Positions 18,301-27,338 of a DNA stretch of 64,000 nucleotides are shown here, one piece after another. Every line of letters begins with the position of its first letter. Position 1 is the stretch's first letter. The stretch covers positions 1-64,000 of the forward strand of contig JAJCZU010000001.1 in NCBI GenBank assembly GCA_029262235.1, given 5' to 3'. Made by a program: the position numbers and the translations under genes. The notes under the pieces are model-generated. The model was not told where the DNA came from. It saw nothing but the letters and a program-made list of their open reading frames with translations, and made no database searches. The stretch comes from Candidatus Eiseniibacteriota bacterium. Lineage in GTDB: Bacteria; Orphanbacterota; Orphanbacteria; Orphanbacterales; Orphanbacteraceae.

Positions 18301-20291
18301 CGCGCATCGACAGCATTTCGTCGAGCGCACGAAGCTACCTCGACACGACCGTGCCGTTCGGGGGCGAACGCCTGTTCGCGATCGTCGCGGGCAACGACTG
18401 CTTCACGGCGGCCGAAGGATGCACCGTCATGGGAGCCCGCCCGATCCTGCCGTCGGGACCTGTTTCGTGCGGCGCGTCGGACAACATCTGCGACCGCATC
18501 GAAGTGTTCTGGACATCTCCGAGCAACGGCATCGAGGAGGGGATCTTCGCATTCCGCGTTTACCGCAGGCTGAATACGCCGAGCGATCCGTTCGTTCTCA
18601 TTCATACCGTGCAGCCGCCGAGCATCGGCCAGAATTCCTACAGTGATTTTGCGGTCGAAGGCGGGGTCAGTTATCTCTATCAGATCGCGTCCGTGAACAA
18701 GTGCGGCGAGACATCCGGAAACTGCACGATTTCGGGCCGGCGCCTGCGTGTGCGGTCGGGGCCGACGCTCACGTCCCCCGCGAACAACGCGCGCTTTACG
18801 GCGCTCCCGATTACGCTGCGCTGGAGCGAAGTGAGCGAAATCACGCGCTACCGGGTCGAGCTCGCGCGCGACGCGGCGTTCACCGATCTCGTTCGCGACA
18901 CGACCGTATCAAGCACTTCGATCGTTCTGCGCGGGATCGATTTTGTTTCGCAATACTGGTGGCGCGTCTCTTCTGTGAACGATTGCGGCGCGGGTACGCC
19001 CTCGAGCGTGCGCTCGTTCTTTCTCGATCGCGCGCCCGGCCTCGACATCGTGAAGGGGAGCGATGAGCTGCTCTTCGGAAACGGGATCGACAGCCTGTTC
19101 GCCGATTCCACGGTCGTAATCGAAAACAGCGCGCTCGAATCGATTGCCTGGAGCTTCCCGTCCCTGCCGGGCTGGATCGTGACCGAGCCGGCCGCCGGGA
19201 CGCTCGCACCCGGCGCGCGCGACACGATTCTCGTGCGCGTGGGCGAGTACAAGTGCGGGCGTCCCGAACACGACACGATCTTCGTAGCCAGCAACCCGCT
19301 TCCGCCCGGCCGTGAGAACATTCCGATCGTAGCCACGCTGGCGCCGCCGCCGCGGCCTGCCGGCGACTTCGACTGGAACTGCGCGCGTGACGCCGCCGAC
19401 GTCGGCCTCATGACGAGCGCCATTCTTGGTCTCTACGCGCCCTCGGTCGACGATAGTCTCGGCGCCGACGCGAACGCGGACGGACGTATCGGAGTCGGCG
19501 ATCTCGTGACACTGGCCCGCGCTCTCGTCGAGTCGGGGTCGATCAAGGGCGCGGCGATTTCCGGCGGCGCGGATCGCGTTCGTCTCGAGCCGTCGTGGGC
19601 CGCCAAAGATGGCAGCGAACAGCGCCTGCGCGTCACCGCCGCCGAGCCGCTGCGCGTCCTGCGAGCCACGGTGCGATTCGAAGCGGGCGGCGAAAACGGC
19701 GGCGATGCAGCGGGCGGGGGCAGCGACGCGGGCATGAACACGAACGCACACGCGGGCGCGGGCATGAATACGGGCACGCTTCCGACACTTCGCGTGCCCG
19801 GTGGCGCCGGTGAAGTCGTGTTCGCGGATCGCGGCCAGGGTCGCGTCGATATCCTGTGGTACGGTTTCGATCAGACCGCGCGCGAGATCGACCTGCTGCT
19901 TCTGGAAACCACGGTCACGGTCCGGGTGGAGCGGCTCGAGGCGCTGACGGCATCGGGAATGCTCGTGCGTACGGGTGACGACGCGACCGTTCTGGCGCCG
20001 CAGTCCGCACCCTCGCGCATGCAGCTCAGCCGCCCCGAACCGAATCCGTTCGCGCGCACATCCATCGTGCGCTTCGCGCTTCCACGCGCCAGCGCCGTGC
20101 GCCTTCACGTGTACGACATCAGCGGCCGGCTGCAGCGCACTCTCGTAAATCGCGAGCTTCCCGCAGGCGCGCACGCACGCGAATGGGACGGCCGCGGAGA
20201 CAATGGCGAAACGCTCGCTTCCGGAGTCTATTTTCTGCGCCTCGAAAGCGGCCGCGAATCGAAAACGGAACGAATCATCCTCTTACGATAG
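15297..20291 (+). CDS. Very large secreted Cys-rich multi-FN3 protein with dockerin-like repeat and FlgD/T9SS-like C-terminal domain
   Basis: About ten ~85-95 aa FN3-like modules with paired Cys; DFDWNCARDAADVGLMTSAILGLY...DANADGRIGVGDLVTLARALV; C-term GRLQRTLVNRELPAGAHAREWDGRGDNGETLASGVYFLRL. Confidence 0.85.
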   Translation: MAAVNTARQWLLGRAVYVLVFVAISALASVASAGTDTLSVPYATGFEGSAPGWTLAGGWHAKTSPQSISVIPAIADSLVNLPGGTSWPSPSEGTGVMALADDATGTYIAPWDAGAQVSGNGGESQSARSDTLTSPCFIAPPGETLRLSFDTWWEVEAFDIFSSDLLQVEYSSDGGSNWTIIDILSVPGSTPSPNMDAAYSSGGIGAPGVWTPKTYSVNTGSGLPQFRFLFRSGTKDRNGFRGWFLDNLTVACDGLFEPYSVAATDDECSGVLVTWSDSSTANPIGYEVERRAVAGGQRDTLAVLTSTYLDTAAVPGESYEYRVRAASACGLTGFAPLAVGSVPSDPDPPTGVTASEGACDEIVVDWVLSAAPGDGYVIERAGVRIDTVGNGVTSYRDMGAAGGTALVYRVGTLGTCDPVYSAPDTGSRLADPPPVTFVSATDNLCDIVRIAWVAVANVSEYIVYRDGDSLATVDSLTTQYEDAAAESTQTYAYSVRTRTGCGISDVTTSDTGTRFGRAPSVVSCAATDDLCEEIVLTWVPSSDPGNLSGFAILRDGTPIDSVAPGVTTYRDSTSLIDVPILYEIAAWNSCGYSVTACADSGLRETTPQAPTGVDASNDRCFDVRVSWTGVGGEIESYIVFRGGDSIATVDAADSTVYYDAAIDSAVVATYTVRSRSSCGLSATSISNGGRRTGAPPAAKNCVASDSLCGRVTIAWEPATDPGTVVRYVLFRGADSIDVKTAPPYSFTDTGSPANTAMSFSVRTWNECGYSASAATDSGRAISAPGAPLAFTASQTQCGVVELNWQAPAGGGPVDGYRLVRGSPQVTINVSGDSLHYVDTDPPDGSVAYTLRAFNCEESVPVNATGNTVDAPPAPPAGCSLEQVACSGHRILWNPSPDSVRGYIIRRNGADIDSVGPAASSYLDLGLGVGADYAYEIFSVNDCGRSLTACTVQNRLPGPVASPAAGSCTATEDSCAGVWLDWQPAVVAEDVAWFKIYDAGTGARIDSISSSARSYLDTTVPFGGERLFAIVAGNDCFTAAEGCTVMGARPILPSGPVSCGASDNICDRIEVFWTSPSNGIEEGIFAFRVYRRLNTPSDPFVLIHTVQPPSIGQNSYSDFAVEGGVSYLYQIASVNKCGETSGNCTISGRRLRVRSGPTLTSPANNARFTALPITLRWSEVSEITRYRVELARDAAFTDLVRDTTVSSTSIVLRGIDFVSQYWWRVSSVNDCGAGTPSSVRSFFLDRAPGLDIVKGSDELLFGNGIDSLFADSTVVIENSALESIAWSFPSLPGWIVTEPAAGTLAPGARDTILVRVGEYKCGRPEHDTIFVASNPLPPGRENIPIVATLAPPPRPAGDFDWNCARDAADVGLMTSAILGLYAPSVDDSLGADANADGRIGVGDLVTLARALVESGSIKGAAISGGADRVRLEPSWAAKDGSEQRLRVTAAEPLRVLRATVRFEAGGENGGDAAGGGSDAGMNTNAHAGAGMNTGTLPTLRVPGGAGEVVFADRGQGRVDILWYGFDQTAREIDLLLLETTVTVRVERLEALTASGMLVRTGDDATVLAPQSAPSRMQLSRPEPNPFARTSIVRFALPRASAVRLHVYDISGRLQRTLVNRELPAGAHAREWDGRGDNGETLASGVYFLRLESGRESKTERIILLR

Positions 20292-20372
20292 GAAAAGGTG
20301 CATGGCCGAACGCGGGATCGAGCCGCGGGCGAGCCGACCTTTCCCCCAACTCTTACGACAGGAATTTTCACA

Positions 20373-22451
20373 ATGGCGAAGAAGAAAACCCGCAGACGAC
20401 CGATCCGCTTCGAAGACCTCATGGGCATCGAGCGCATATCGCAGACACGTGTCTCCCCGGACGGGCGGTACGCGGTTTATACCGTAACCGTGGCCGATCA
20501 CATCGAGAACGAAATGCGCCACACGCTTCGCCTGATCGATCTCGCCTCGGGGGATACGCGGAACATTACACCGGGGCCCGGTAATCATAATCAAGCGGCC
20601 TGGTCGCCGAACGGAAAGTGGCTGGCGTTCGTTTCGACGCGCGGCGAGAGCGCCGACGCCCAGGTCTGGGTCATGCCGACGAACGGCGGCGAAGCGCGCC
20701 AGGTTACGACCGGCTGGGGAGGCGCGAATCATCCCGTGTGGTCGCCCCGCTCGAAACGCATTGCATTCTCGCGCTCGGTCGTCGTCACTTCGCGTTACAA
20801 GGGGACCGAAGATCCGCGCAAGGCGACCGCGCCGGATCGTGCGGAAGTCTTTGCGCTCGCGAACAGAAAGTCGACCGCCCGCACGGCCGACCGTCTTCTC
20901 TTTCGTCACTGGGATCGCTGGACCGATTGCGAGCGGAACCACGTGATGATCGTCGACGTGCGATCCGGCCGCATCGGCGACGTCACGCCGCACGACTGCG
21001 ACGCGCCCCCCATTTCACTCGGCAGCGAAATCGACTACGCGTTCAGCCCGAAGGGGAACGAGATCGCGTTCGTGATGAACCCGGATGCGATCGTGGCCCG
21101 CTCGACGAACAACAGTATCTTCGTGCAGAAGATTCGCGGCACGCGCATGGACGGGGCCGCCTCGAGCATTTCGACGAGCGAAGCGTGCGACACGCACCCG
21201 CGTTACTCCTCCGACGGCAAGACGATCTACTATCTCGGAATGGACGTGCCCGGCTACGAAGCCGACCGCCGCACGCTCAAAGCGTACGACCGGAAGTCGG
21301 GCGAGACCGAGGTGCACGCGGAACGCTTCGATCGCAACCCCGACAGATTCGAAATCACCGACGACGGATCGATCGTGCTGATCGCCCATGACCGCGGCCG
21401 CCAGTCGATCTATCGCTACGACCCCGCGAAGCGGGCGATGAAGCAGCTCACGCTCGACACGTACAACGGATCGTTCGCCGCGATTCCGGGTTCGCGCGAC
21501 CTGCTCGTAACGCGCGAAACGACGACCGAGCCCGCTGATCTCTATCGCCTCACGCCGGGGAGCGGGATCGCGCCGTTTACGAAGAGCGCGCCCGCGCCGA
21601 AAGACGCGCCCGCCGATGCCGGCGCAACGGTCGCGAAGCTCACCGACCATGCCGCGTCCGTCGCGCACATCGACTTCAATCCCGCCGAAGAGTTCTGGTA
21701 CACGGGCGCCGACAAAGACCCCGTGCACGGCTTCCTGATCAAACCGCCACGCTGGGTGAAGGGGAAGAAGTATCCCCTCGTGCTCCTGATTCACGGCGGC
21801 CCGCAGAGCGCGTTCGCCGATCACTTTCACTATCGCTGGAGCGCCCAGATGTTCGCGAAGGAGGGCGCCGTCGTCGCGTTCTTCAACCCGCGCGGCTCGA
21901 CCGGATACGGCCAGAAGTTCTCCGATCAGATTTCGGGCGACTGGGGCGGGCGCTGCTACGAAGACATCGAAAAGGGCGTGGATTACATACTGAAGAAATA
22001 CCCGTTCATCGACCCGAAACGCATGACCGCAGCCGGCGCCAGCTTCGGTGGCTTTATGATCAACTGGATCGCGGGGCATTCGAACCGGTACCGTGCGCTC
22101 GCCTGTCACGACGGGATCTTCCAGGCCGAAACGATGGGCTACACGACCGAGGAACTCTGGTTCGAACAGCACGAGCACGGCGGCATGCCGCACGAAGCGC
22201 GCAAGTCGTTCCTGAAGTTCAGTCCGCATCTCCACGTCGAGAACTTCCAGACACCCACACTCGTCGTGCACGGCGAACAGGACTTCCGCTGCCCGATCTC
22301 CGAGGGCCTTGCCATGTTCACCGCGCTTCAGGTGAAGGGTGTGCCGTCACGCCTGCTCACGTTCCCTGACGAAGGGCACTGGGTGCTGAAGCCCGCGAAC
22401 GCGGAAGTGTGGTACGAGGAAATGATCGGCTGGCTCATGAAGTTTGCGTAG
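20373..22451 (+). CDS. S9 family prolyl-oligopeptidase-like serine peptidase
   Basis: WD40-like propeller motifs then LVLLIHGGPQSAF, GSTGYGQKFSDQISGDWGG, AAGASFGGFMINWI (GxSxGG), VHGEQDFRCPISEG, PDEGHWV. Confidence 0.92.
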   Translation: MAKKKTRRRPIRFEDLMGIERISQTRVSPDGRYAVYTVTVADHIENEMRHTLRLIDLASGDTRNITPGPGNHNQAAWSPNGKWLAFVSTRGESADAQVWVMPTNGGEARQVTTGWGGANHPVWSPRSKRIAFSRSVVVTSRYKGTEDPRKATAPDRAEVFALANRKSTARTADRLLFRHWDRWTDCERNHVMIVDVRSGRIGDVTPHDCDAPPISLGSEIDYAFSPKGNEIAFVMNPDAIVARSTNNSIFVQKIRGTRMDGAASSISTSEACDTHPRYSSDGKTIYYLGMDVPGYEADRRTLKAYDRKSGETEVHAERFDRNPDRFEITDDGSIVLIAHDRGRQSIYRYDPAKRAMKQLTLDTYNGSFAAIPGSRDLLVTRETTTEPADLYRLTPGSGIAPFTKSAPAPKDAPADAGATVAKLTDHAASVAHIDFNPAEEFWYTGADKDPVHGFLIKPPRWVKGKKYPLVLLIHGGPQSAFADHFHYRWSAQMFAKEGAVVAFFNPRGSTGYGQKFSDQISGDWGGRCYEDIEKGVDYILKKYPFIDPKRMTAAGASFGGFMINWIAGHSNRYRALACHDGIFQAETMGYTTEELWFEQHEHGGMPHEARKSFLKFSPHLHVENFQTPTLVVHGEQDFRCPISEGLAMFTALQVKGVPSRLLTFPDEGHWVLKPANAEVWYEEMIGWLMKFA

Positions 22452-22501
22452 GAAGTAGAAGAAGCTTAGAGTAGAAGAAGATCGTGCCGTACTCTGCCGC
22501 G

Positions 22502-23029
22502 CTAGTAGAGCGCGAGAATCGCGCGTGCGCGCAGACCGCCCGGATGCTTGCCCGTCGTATCGAGGCTGATCGCGCGACGGAGCGCGCGCTTCCCGTCTTC
22601 GAACGCCTGCGACGAGGCTTTTTGATCCCCGTTCTTACGATAGCGGATGCCGGTCTGAATGTGGCTTTCGCCGAGGTTCGTCCAGCCGTGCAGGTTGTAC
22701 GGGTCGAGTTCGATGACGGACATGTAGTGCGGGATCGCCTGCTCGGGCTGCCCCTGGCGCTGGTACGCGGCGCCGGTCATCGCGTGAAAGTACGGGTCGA
22801 ACGGGTTGTACTTCACGAGCCCGCGAAAGATCCGGCTCGCAATCGCGTACCGTCCCTCTTCGAAGTAGTCGTAGCCGATGTCCGCGATACTGTAGAGGTC
22901 GGGCGCGGTCATTCCCTCGAGCTGCGCGAGCGTGAGATCCCCGATCAGAAATCCGCGCACGGACTTCTCGATGTCGTCCGGCCGGCAGATCGCGTCTTTC
23001 GGAAGTACGGGAGCGAACTCTTTCAGCAA
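22502..23029 (-). CDS. TPR protein resembling type III secretion LcrH/SycD-class chaperones
   Basis: 175 aa: TLAQLEGMTAPDLYSIADIGYDYFEEGRYAIASRIFRGLVKYNPFDPYFHAMTGAAYQRQGQPEQAIPHYMSVIELDPYNLHGWTNLGE; size and TPR pattern match that class. Confidence 0.6.
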   Translation of the reverse strand: MLKEFAPVLPKDAICRPDDIEKSVRGFLIGDLTLAQLEGMTAPDLYSIADIGYDYFEEGRYAIASRIFRGLVKYNPFDPYFHAMTGAAYQRQGQPEQAIPHYMSVIELDPYNLHGWTNLGESHIQTGIRYRKNGDQKASSQAFEDGKRALRRAISLDTTGKHPGGLRARAILALY

Positions 23030-23040
23030 GCGAAACTCCT

Positions 23041-24114
23041 TTAGGCCTTCAGATTACGAATGGCCGCCATACTCGCGTCGTGAAGCGTCTTGAAGATATT
23101 GGTCATGAGCTGCATGAGCTGCTGACGTTCCTGCATGAGACTCTGCAGCTGCGTCTGAAGAAGCTGGATGTTCGGGCTCTGGCTCGTGCCCGTGCCGCCG
23201 GCCGTGCCCGCCGCACCGGTTGCACCCCCCGCGTTCTGCAATCCCTGCGTACCGGTCGTGCCGCCCGCCGGGCCTCCGAACACGGTGCCGATGCCGTTCG
23301 CCGCCGCGCCGCCGGGCTGTCCCGACATTGCCAGTTCGATCTCGCGCATTTTCGCTTCGATTTCGCCATCGATGCCGTTCGAGAGCTGCGCTCCCATAAT
23401 GCTGAGTTTGTCTTCCATATAGAGGTTCGAGCCGAGAAGCGCTTCAATGCTGCCCGACGCGCCGCCCGGGACCGTATTGCCGGGTACGCCCGCCTGCATG
23501 CCGCCGGTCTGCGAAAAGATGCGGTTCATGATCGCGAGCGGATCGTTGCCCGAAGGTTGCGCCGGCTGCGAACGGTTCAGGATCTGCGGCACCTTCTGAT
23601 ACGACTCCGGCTTGTTCCAGCCGCGAATCACATAGTCGCCGCCGCCGTTCGCCTTGCCTGACATGAGCGCCTCTTCGAGTGCGTTCCGGTTCGGGTAGAC
23701 ACGGTTCTGGAACAGATAGCGGTCCCCGTCGAGGTGCACGACTTTCGCGAACGAACCCGCGTAGGTATCGCCCGAGAACTGTCCCTGCATCGTTGAAGTC
23801 GGGATGCCGCCGAGAGCGGCGCCTTCCGCGCGCGGAGCGAACGTGCCCATGCGGTCCTTGAGGTGAGCGCCGCCCGGGCGCATGCGCGGAATGTAACCCA
23901 TTTCGAGCGCGGGCTTCCGCATCTTGCCGAAGATCGACTGGAGCTGGCTCTCCGACATGCCCGTGAGGCGGCGCATATGACGCAGCACGCCACGGAGTCC
24001 CGTGCGCTGGGTTTCGGATAGAGATCCGATCCCCTCCTGCATCGCATCGATGACGTCGTAACCCGCTCCGGGTCCGATCGACATCGGGCTGGATCGAATA
24101 CCCCCGATCCCCAT
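23041..24114 (-). CDS. Uncharacterised Gly-rich protein with C-terminal amphipathic helices; possible secreted partner of adjacent chaperone-like protein
   Basis: 357 aa, no signal peptide; C-terminus NIQLLQTQLQSLMQERQQLMQLMTNIFKTLHDASMAAIRNLKA; 11 bp from the downstream gene. Confidence 0.6.
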   Translation of the reverse strand: MGIGGIRSSPMSIGPGAGYDVIDAMQEGIGSLSETQRTGLRGVLRHMRRLTGMSESQLQSIFGKMRKPALEMGYIPRMRPGGAHLKDRMGTFAPRAEGAALGGIPTSTMQGQFSGDTYAGSFAKVVHLDGDRYLFQNRVYPNRNALEEALMSGKANGGGDYVIRGWNKPESYQKVPQILNRSQPAQPSGNDPLAIMNRIFSQTGGMQAGVPGNTVPGGASGSIEALLGSNLYMEDKLSIMGAQLSNGIDGEIEAKMREIELAMSGQPGGAAANGIGTVFGGPAGGTTGTQGLQNAGGATGAAGTAGGTGTSQSPNIQLLQTQLQSLMQERQQLMQLMTNIFKTLHDASMAAIRNLKA

Positions 24115-24531
24115 GATGACACGCCTTTCCGGGCGCGGAAACCTGCCCGCAACCCCGTTTGAAATCCTAGCACAGTTGTTTGACGACTGTTCTTCTTTTC
24201 CCCTTATCCGGGGGGCAGGGGCGCAAGTTGCGGGGAAAGTCGCTGTTCCGGGTCGAGGATATTGGAAGGAGCGGTTCCGTCGTGTTCCTGAGGAGAATGC
24301 TGGAGGGCGGGAGTGCCGTCAGGCAAGGTCGGTCGAGATAGTTTGTGATGCCGCGCACGATGGTTTCGAGCCGCACGCGGGGCTTCCGTCGCGCCCGTCC
24401 TGTCCCCTCCTCACGCCACCAGCAGGCGTTGGCCGTCTCGTGCGCGTCGAGCGAGACCAACCTTGAGCCGGCCGACTTCGGCGCACCGGCTTTCTTCGTC
24501 TGATGGCAACAGAAGTCAGGTTCAGCGCAAC

Positions 24532-24660
24532 CGGCCAACTCCCCGTGCCCAAGGCGGCCGGCCAGGGATCGCGAAGACGCGCATGAGACGGCCAATTCGC
24601 CTGCCCCATGTGCCAGGGATCGCGAGTAGGCGCACGAGACGGGCAATTCGCCTGCCCCCG
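24532..24660. repeat. Short tandem repeat, ~51 bp period, ~2.5 copies
   Basis: gccagggatcgcgaagacgcgcatgagacggccaattcgcctgcccca / gccagggatcgcgagtaggcgcacgagacgggcaattcgcctgccccc plus an upstream partial unit. Confidence 0.85.
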
Positions 24661-24664
24661 CGCC

Positions 24665-27220
24665 CTACGCGAACGTCGTTTCCGCTGCTTCCATCTCGGC
24701 TTCGGCGAACCGCGCGGCAGCGGCTCCCGCGTAGTCGCCGAGGCGGACGCCGATTTCCTTGTCCTGCTCGCCGAATCGCGGCACGTCGCGGTGCGTTTCG
24801 ATCTGGCGATAGACAACGATCACGCCGTGGCACTCTTCGCCCGAAAGGAGCGGGATGCTGAGCGCGCCGTGAATGTTGGCTTCGCGGAGCAGCGTGCCCG
24901 TGTCGTCGCGGGAGAGCTCCCAGTGACCGACGGGCTCTTTGCGTTCGATCGCCGCCTCGGCCATCGCCGTCTCGAGCCGTCCGAGCTCTTCGTTCGCATT
25001 CGGAATCGCGGTGCCGTGCGAGGCGAGCAGCGTGAACTGGTCTCCATCGCCGTTCATGAAGTCGGCGCCGGGATCGGCAATGCGCACGGTGCCGATGTCG
25101 GATTCGAGAACCGTCGCACCGCAGAACGCCACGAGGCGCCCGAGCGCCTGGCGATCGCGCGCCGCGGTGAACGCCACGCTCATTTCGCTGAGCGCGGAAA
25201 GCATGGTGAGCTTCTTCGACGAATTCTCGGAGCTTTTGACGTCGCCGATCAGCTGCCCGATGGCCGCGGCCGCGGCAGTAATGAGATCCATATGTTCGCG
25301 ACTGATCTCGCTGCGTTCCGTAGCTTCGAGATAAACGACGCCGGTCGGGCCGTCGAAGTTCTGGATCGGCACGCCGGCCACAACCTGCGTGTCGAGCCCC
25401 TGCTCGGCGCGGTCGAGATCCTGCAGCACGATCGGCTTCTGCGTCTTCGCGACATGGCCCACGATTCCCGAACCGATGTCGACATGAACGGCGCCGACGG
25501 CGGCCTTGCCGTATCCCGTCGTGGCGCGGAGTACGAGCTGCTCGGCATCCGGGTCGTTCAGATAGATCGAAGTGTTGTCGAACTCGAGCAGTTCCGAAAG
25601 ACGATCCGCCACCTGCTGCAGCTTCGTTTGAAGCGAGCCGCCCGAAAACTTGATCGATTCGATTTCGGCGCGCACCGTGAGTTCGAAGGAACGGCGTGTC
25701 ATGCGCTGCATCTGGAGCGACTGCGCGAGGGCCGCGCCGACCTGCACGCCGAGCGTGGCGGTCTGCTTCAACTGCTCTTCGTTGAACGGGTCGCCTGCCT
25801 GCGTGTTCAGGTTCATGACGCCGAGCACGCGGTTGCCGTTCATGACAGGCACCGAAAGCGCGGAACAGATTTCCGGGCGTCCTCCGACACCTTTGAAGCG
25901 CTTGTCGCCGATCCGCCCCTGCAGCAGCATCGGGTCGCCCTTCTCCGCCACGCGCCCGGCGATTCCTTCGCCGATACGCTGACGATGGGAGCGCGCGATC
26001 GGATCGGCGATGCCGCGCGAGGCAACGATGTAGAGTTCGCGGCGGTCCTCGTCGACGATCATCAGGCTGCCCGACTGGCCGCCGGTCAGCGAAAGGCCCA
26101 TGCCGAGCACGCGATCGCACAGGCGGTCGAAGTCCGGCAGAAGATTCAGCGCGATCAGAAGCTGTTCGATTTCCATGTTCACGGGAGGCGCGTCGCGATC
26201 CGGTTCGGGGAAACTCTGCGCGAAGATCGTGTCGACCGGCGTGGCGCGCTGTTCGTGCGGCTGCGCGTGCGTACTTTCGCCGCCCTCCGGCGCGGTTTCG
26301 CCGGCCTCCGGCGCGGTGTCATGATTGATCGCACCGAGCGAAATCTGTGTGGAATCGTTGTCCGGCTGAATCAACAGAATCACCCCCCCGCTTCCCTGTT
26401 CGAATCTCTGCGAGGGAAGCACGTCGATCGCGACTTCCCGTGTCCTGTCTTCGATCTTGATCTGCGCGCGACCGCTCTGCGACTGCCCGGTTTCGACGCA
26501 GGTTTCGACGAGCGAATGCATCGCGTCGGTGTCGAGTTCGGGATACGAGCGGAAGAGGTGCTGACGTGCCGAAGAATCCTCGTCGAACGGCCGGTCCATG
26601 AGCTCGTTGAATGCCGCGTTCGTCCGCTCGATGAAAAGTCCCGGGCCCACTTCGCAAAGGGAAGCCGCGAGATGATCGAACAGGCGATTCGTGAGGTCGT
26701 CTTCCGACTGCGCGTGCGCGTGCGCCTGCGCTTCTCCGTCAGCGCCCTCTTCGCTCTCGCCGACTTCGCCCGCGCCGAACCAGATCAGTACGCGCCGATC
26801 ACTCCGGCTCTCGCGATCCCAGAGCGCGAGGCGCACCGGATGCGCCGCCATTTCGCCGCCCGCGTTCTCGAAGCTCACGGCCGGGAGGGATCGCTGCATG
26901 TCGTCCGTCTCGTCGAGCAGCTGCTCGATCTGCGCGCGGAGCGTTTCGCCGTCCGGCGTCTTCGCCTCCCAGAGAGCGTTGTCCGCAAGCGAGATCGAGT
27001 TTTCGTCCGACTCGATCCCGGCCATCTCGCGGAACGCGCGATTCGCGGAACGAAGCTGGTACGACGAGTCGATGATCGCAAAGCCGTCGGGCAGTACGTT
27101 CAGCACCTTGTCGTTGAATGCCATCAGATAGCGAAGATCCTCGCTCACGGATGCTGCCAGCGCATCCGGCGCGGCGGTGTTCTCATGCGGCGAGTCCTGG
27201 TCGGTCGGTTGACGAAACAT
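24665..27220 (-). CDS. Cytoplasmic PAS/multi-GAF sensory protein without recognisable output domain
   Basis: PAS-like NVLPDGFAIIDSSYQLRSANRAFREM; GAF-like GRPEICSALSVPVMNGNRVLGVMNLN, ...VAGVPIQNFDGPTGVVYLE..., ...SIPLLSGEECHGVIVVYR. Confidence 0.75.
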   Translation of the reverse strand: MFRQPTDQDSPHENTAAPDALAASVSEDLRYLMAFNDKVLNVLPDGFAIIDSSYQLRSANRAFREMAGIESDENSISLADNALWEAKTPDGETLRAQIEQLLDETDDMQRSLPAVSFENAGGEMAAHPVRLALWDRESRSDRRVLIWFGAGEVGESEEGADGEAQAHAHAQSEDDLTNRLFDHLAASLCEVGPGLFIERTNAAFNELMDRPFDEDSSARQHLFRSYPELDTDAMHSLVETCVETGQSQSGRAQIKIEDRTREVAIDVLPSQRFEQGSGGVILLIQPDNDSTQISLGAINHDTAPEAGETAPEGGESTHAQPHEQRATPVDTIFAQSFPEPDRDAPPVNMEIEQLLIALNLLPDFDRLCDRVLGMGLSLTGGQSGSLMIVDEDRRELYIVASRGIADPIARSHRQRIGEGIAGRVAEKGDPMLLQGRIGDKRFKGVGGRPEICSALSVPVMNGNRVLGVMNLNTQAGDPFNEEQLKQTATLGVQVGAALAQSLQMQRMTRRSFELTVRAEIESIKFSGGSLQTKLQQVADRLSELLEFDNTSIYLNDPDAEQLVLRATTGYGKAAVGAVHVDIGSGIVGHVAKTQKPIVLQDLDRAEQGLDTQVVAGVPIQNFDGPTGVVYLEATERSEISREHMDLITAAAAAIGQLIGDVKSSENSSKKLTMLSALSEMSVAFTAARDRQALGRLVAFCGATVLESDIGTVRIADPGADFMNGDGDQFTLLASHGTAIPNANEELGRLETAMAEAAIERKEPVGHWELSRDDTGTLLREANIHGALSIPLLSGEECHGVIVVYRQIETHRDVPRFGEQDKEIGVRLGDYAGAAAARFAEAEMEAAETTFA

Positions 27221-27338
27221 CGTTTTCTTTCCCTCGAGGTTCGATTACGGACGGATTGGTGTCTTCATTAGGAAAGATCGGCCGGAATGGGCAATCGCTT
27301 GATGGGGGCGGGGGCGGAAAGGAAATGCTTTTGTTTCG

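Noticed and set aside
15870-18605. 911-aa minus-strand ORF antisense to the FN3 protein
   Set aside because: Arg/Ala/His-rich shadow ORF typical of GC-rich DNA; the plus-strand frame has clear repeated domains
24608-27271. 887-aa plus-strand ORF opposite the GAF protein
   Set aside because: Shadow ORF in complementary frame; no recognisable domain, the opposite strand has GAF/PAS signatures
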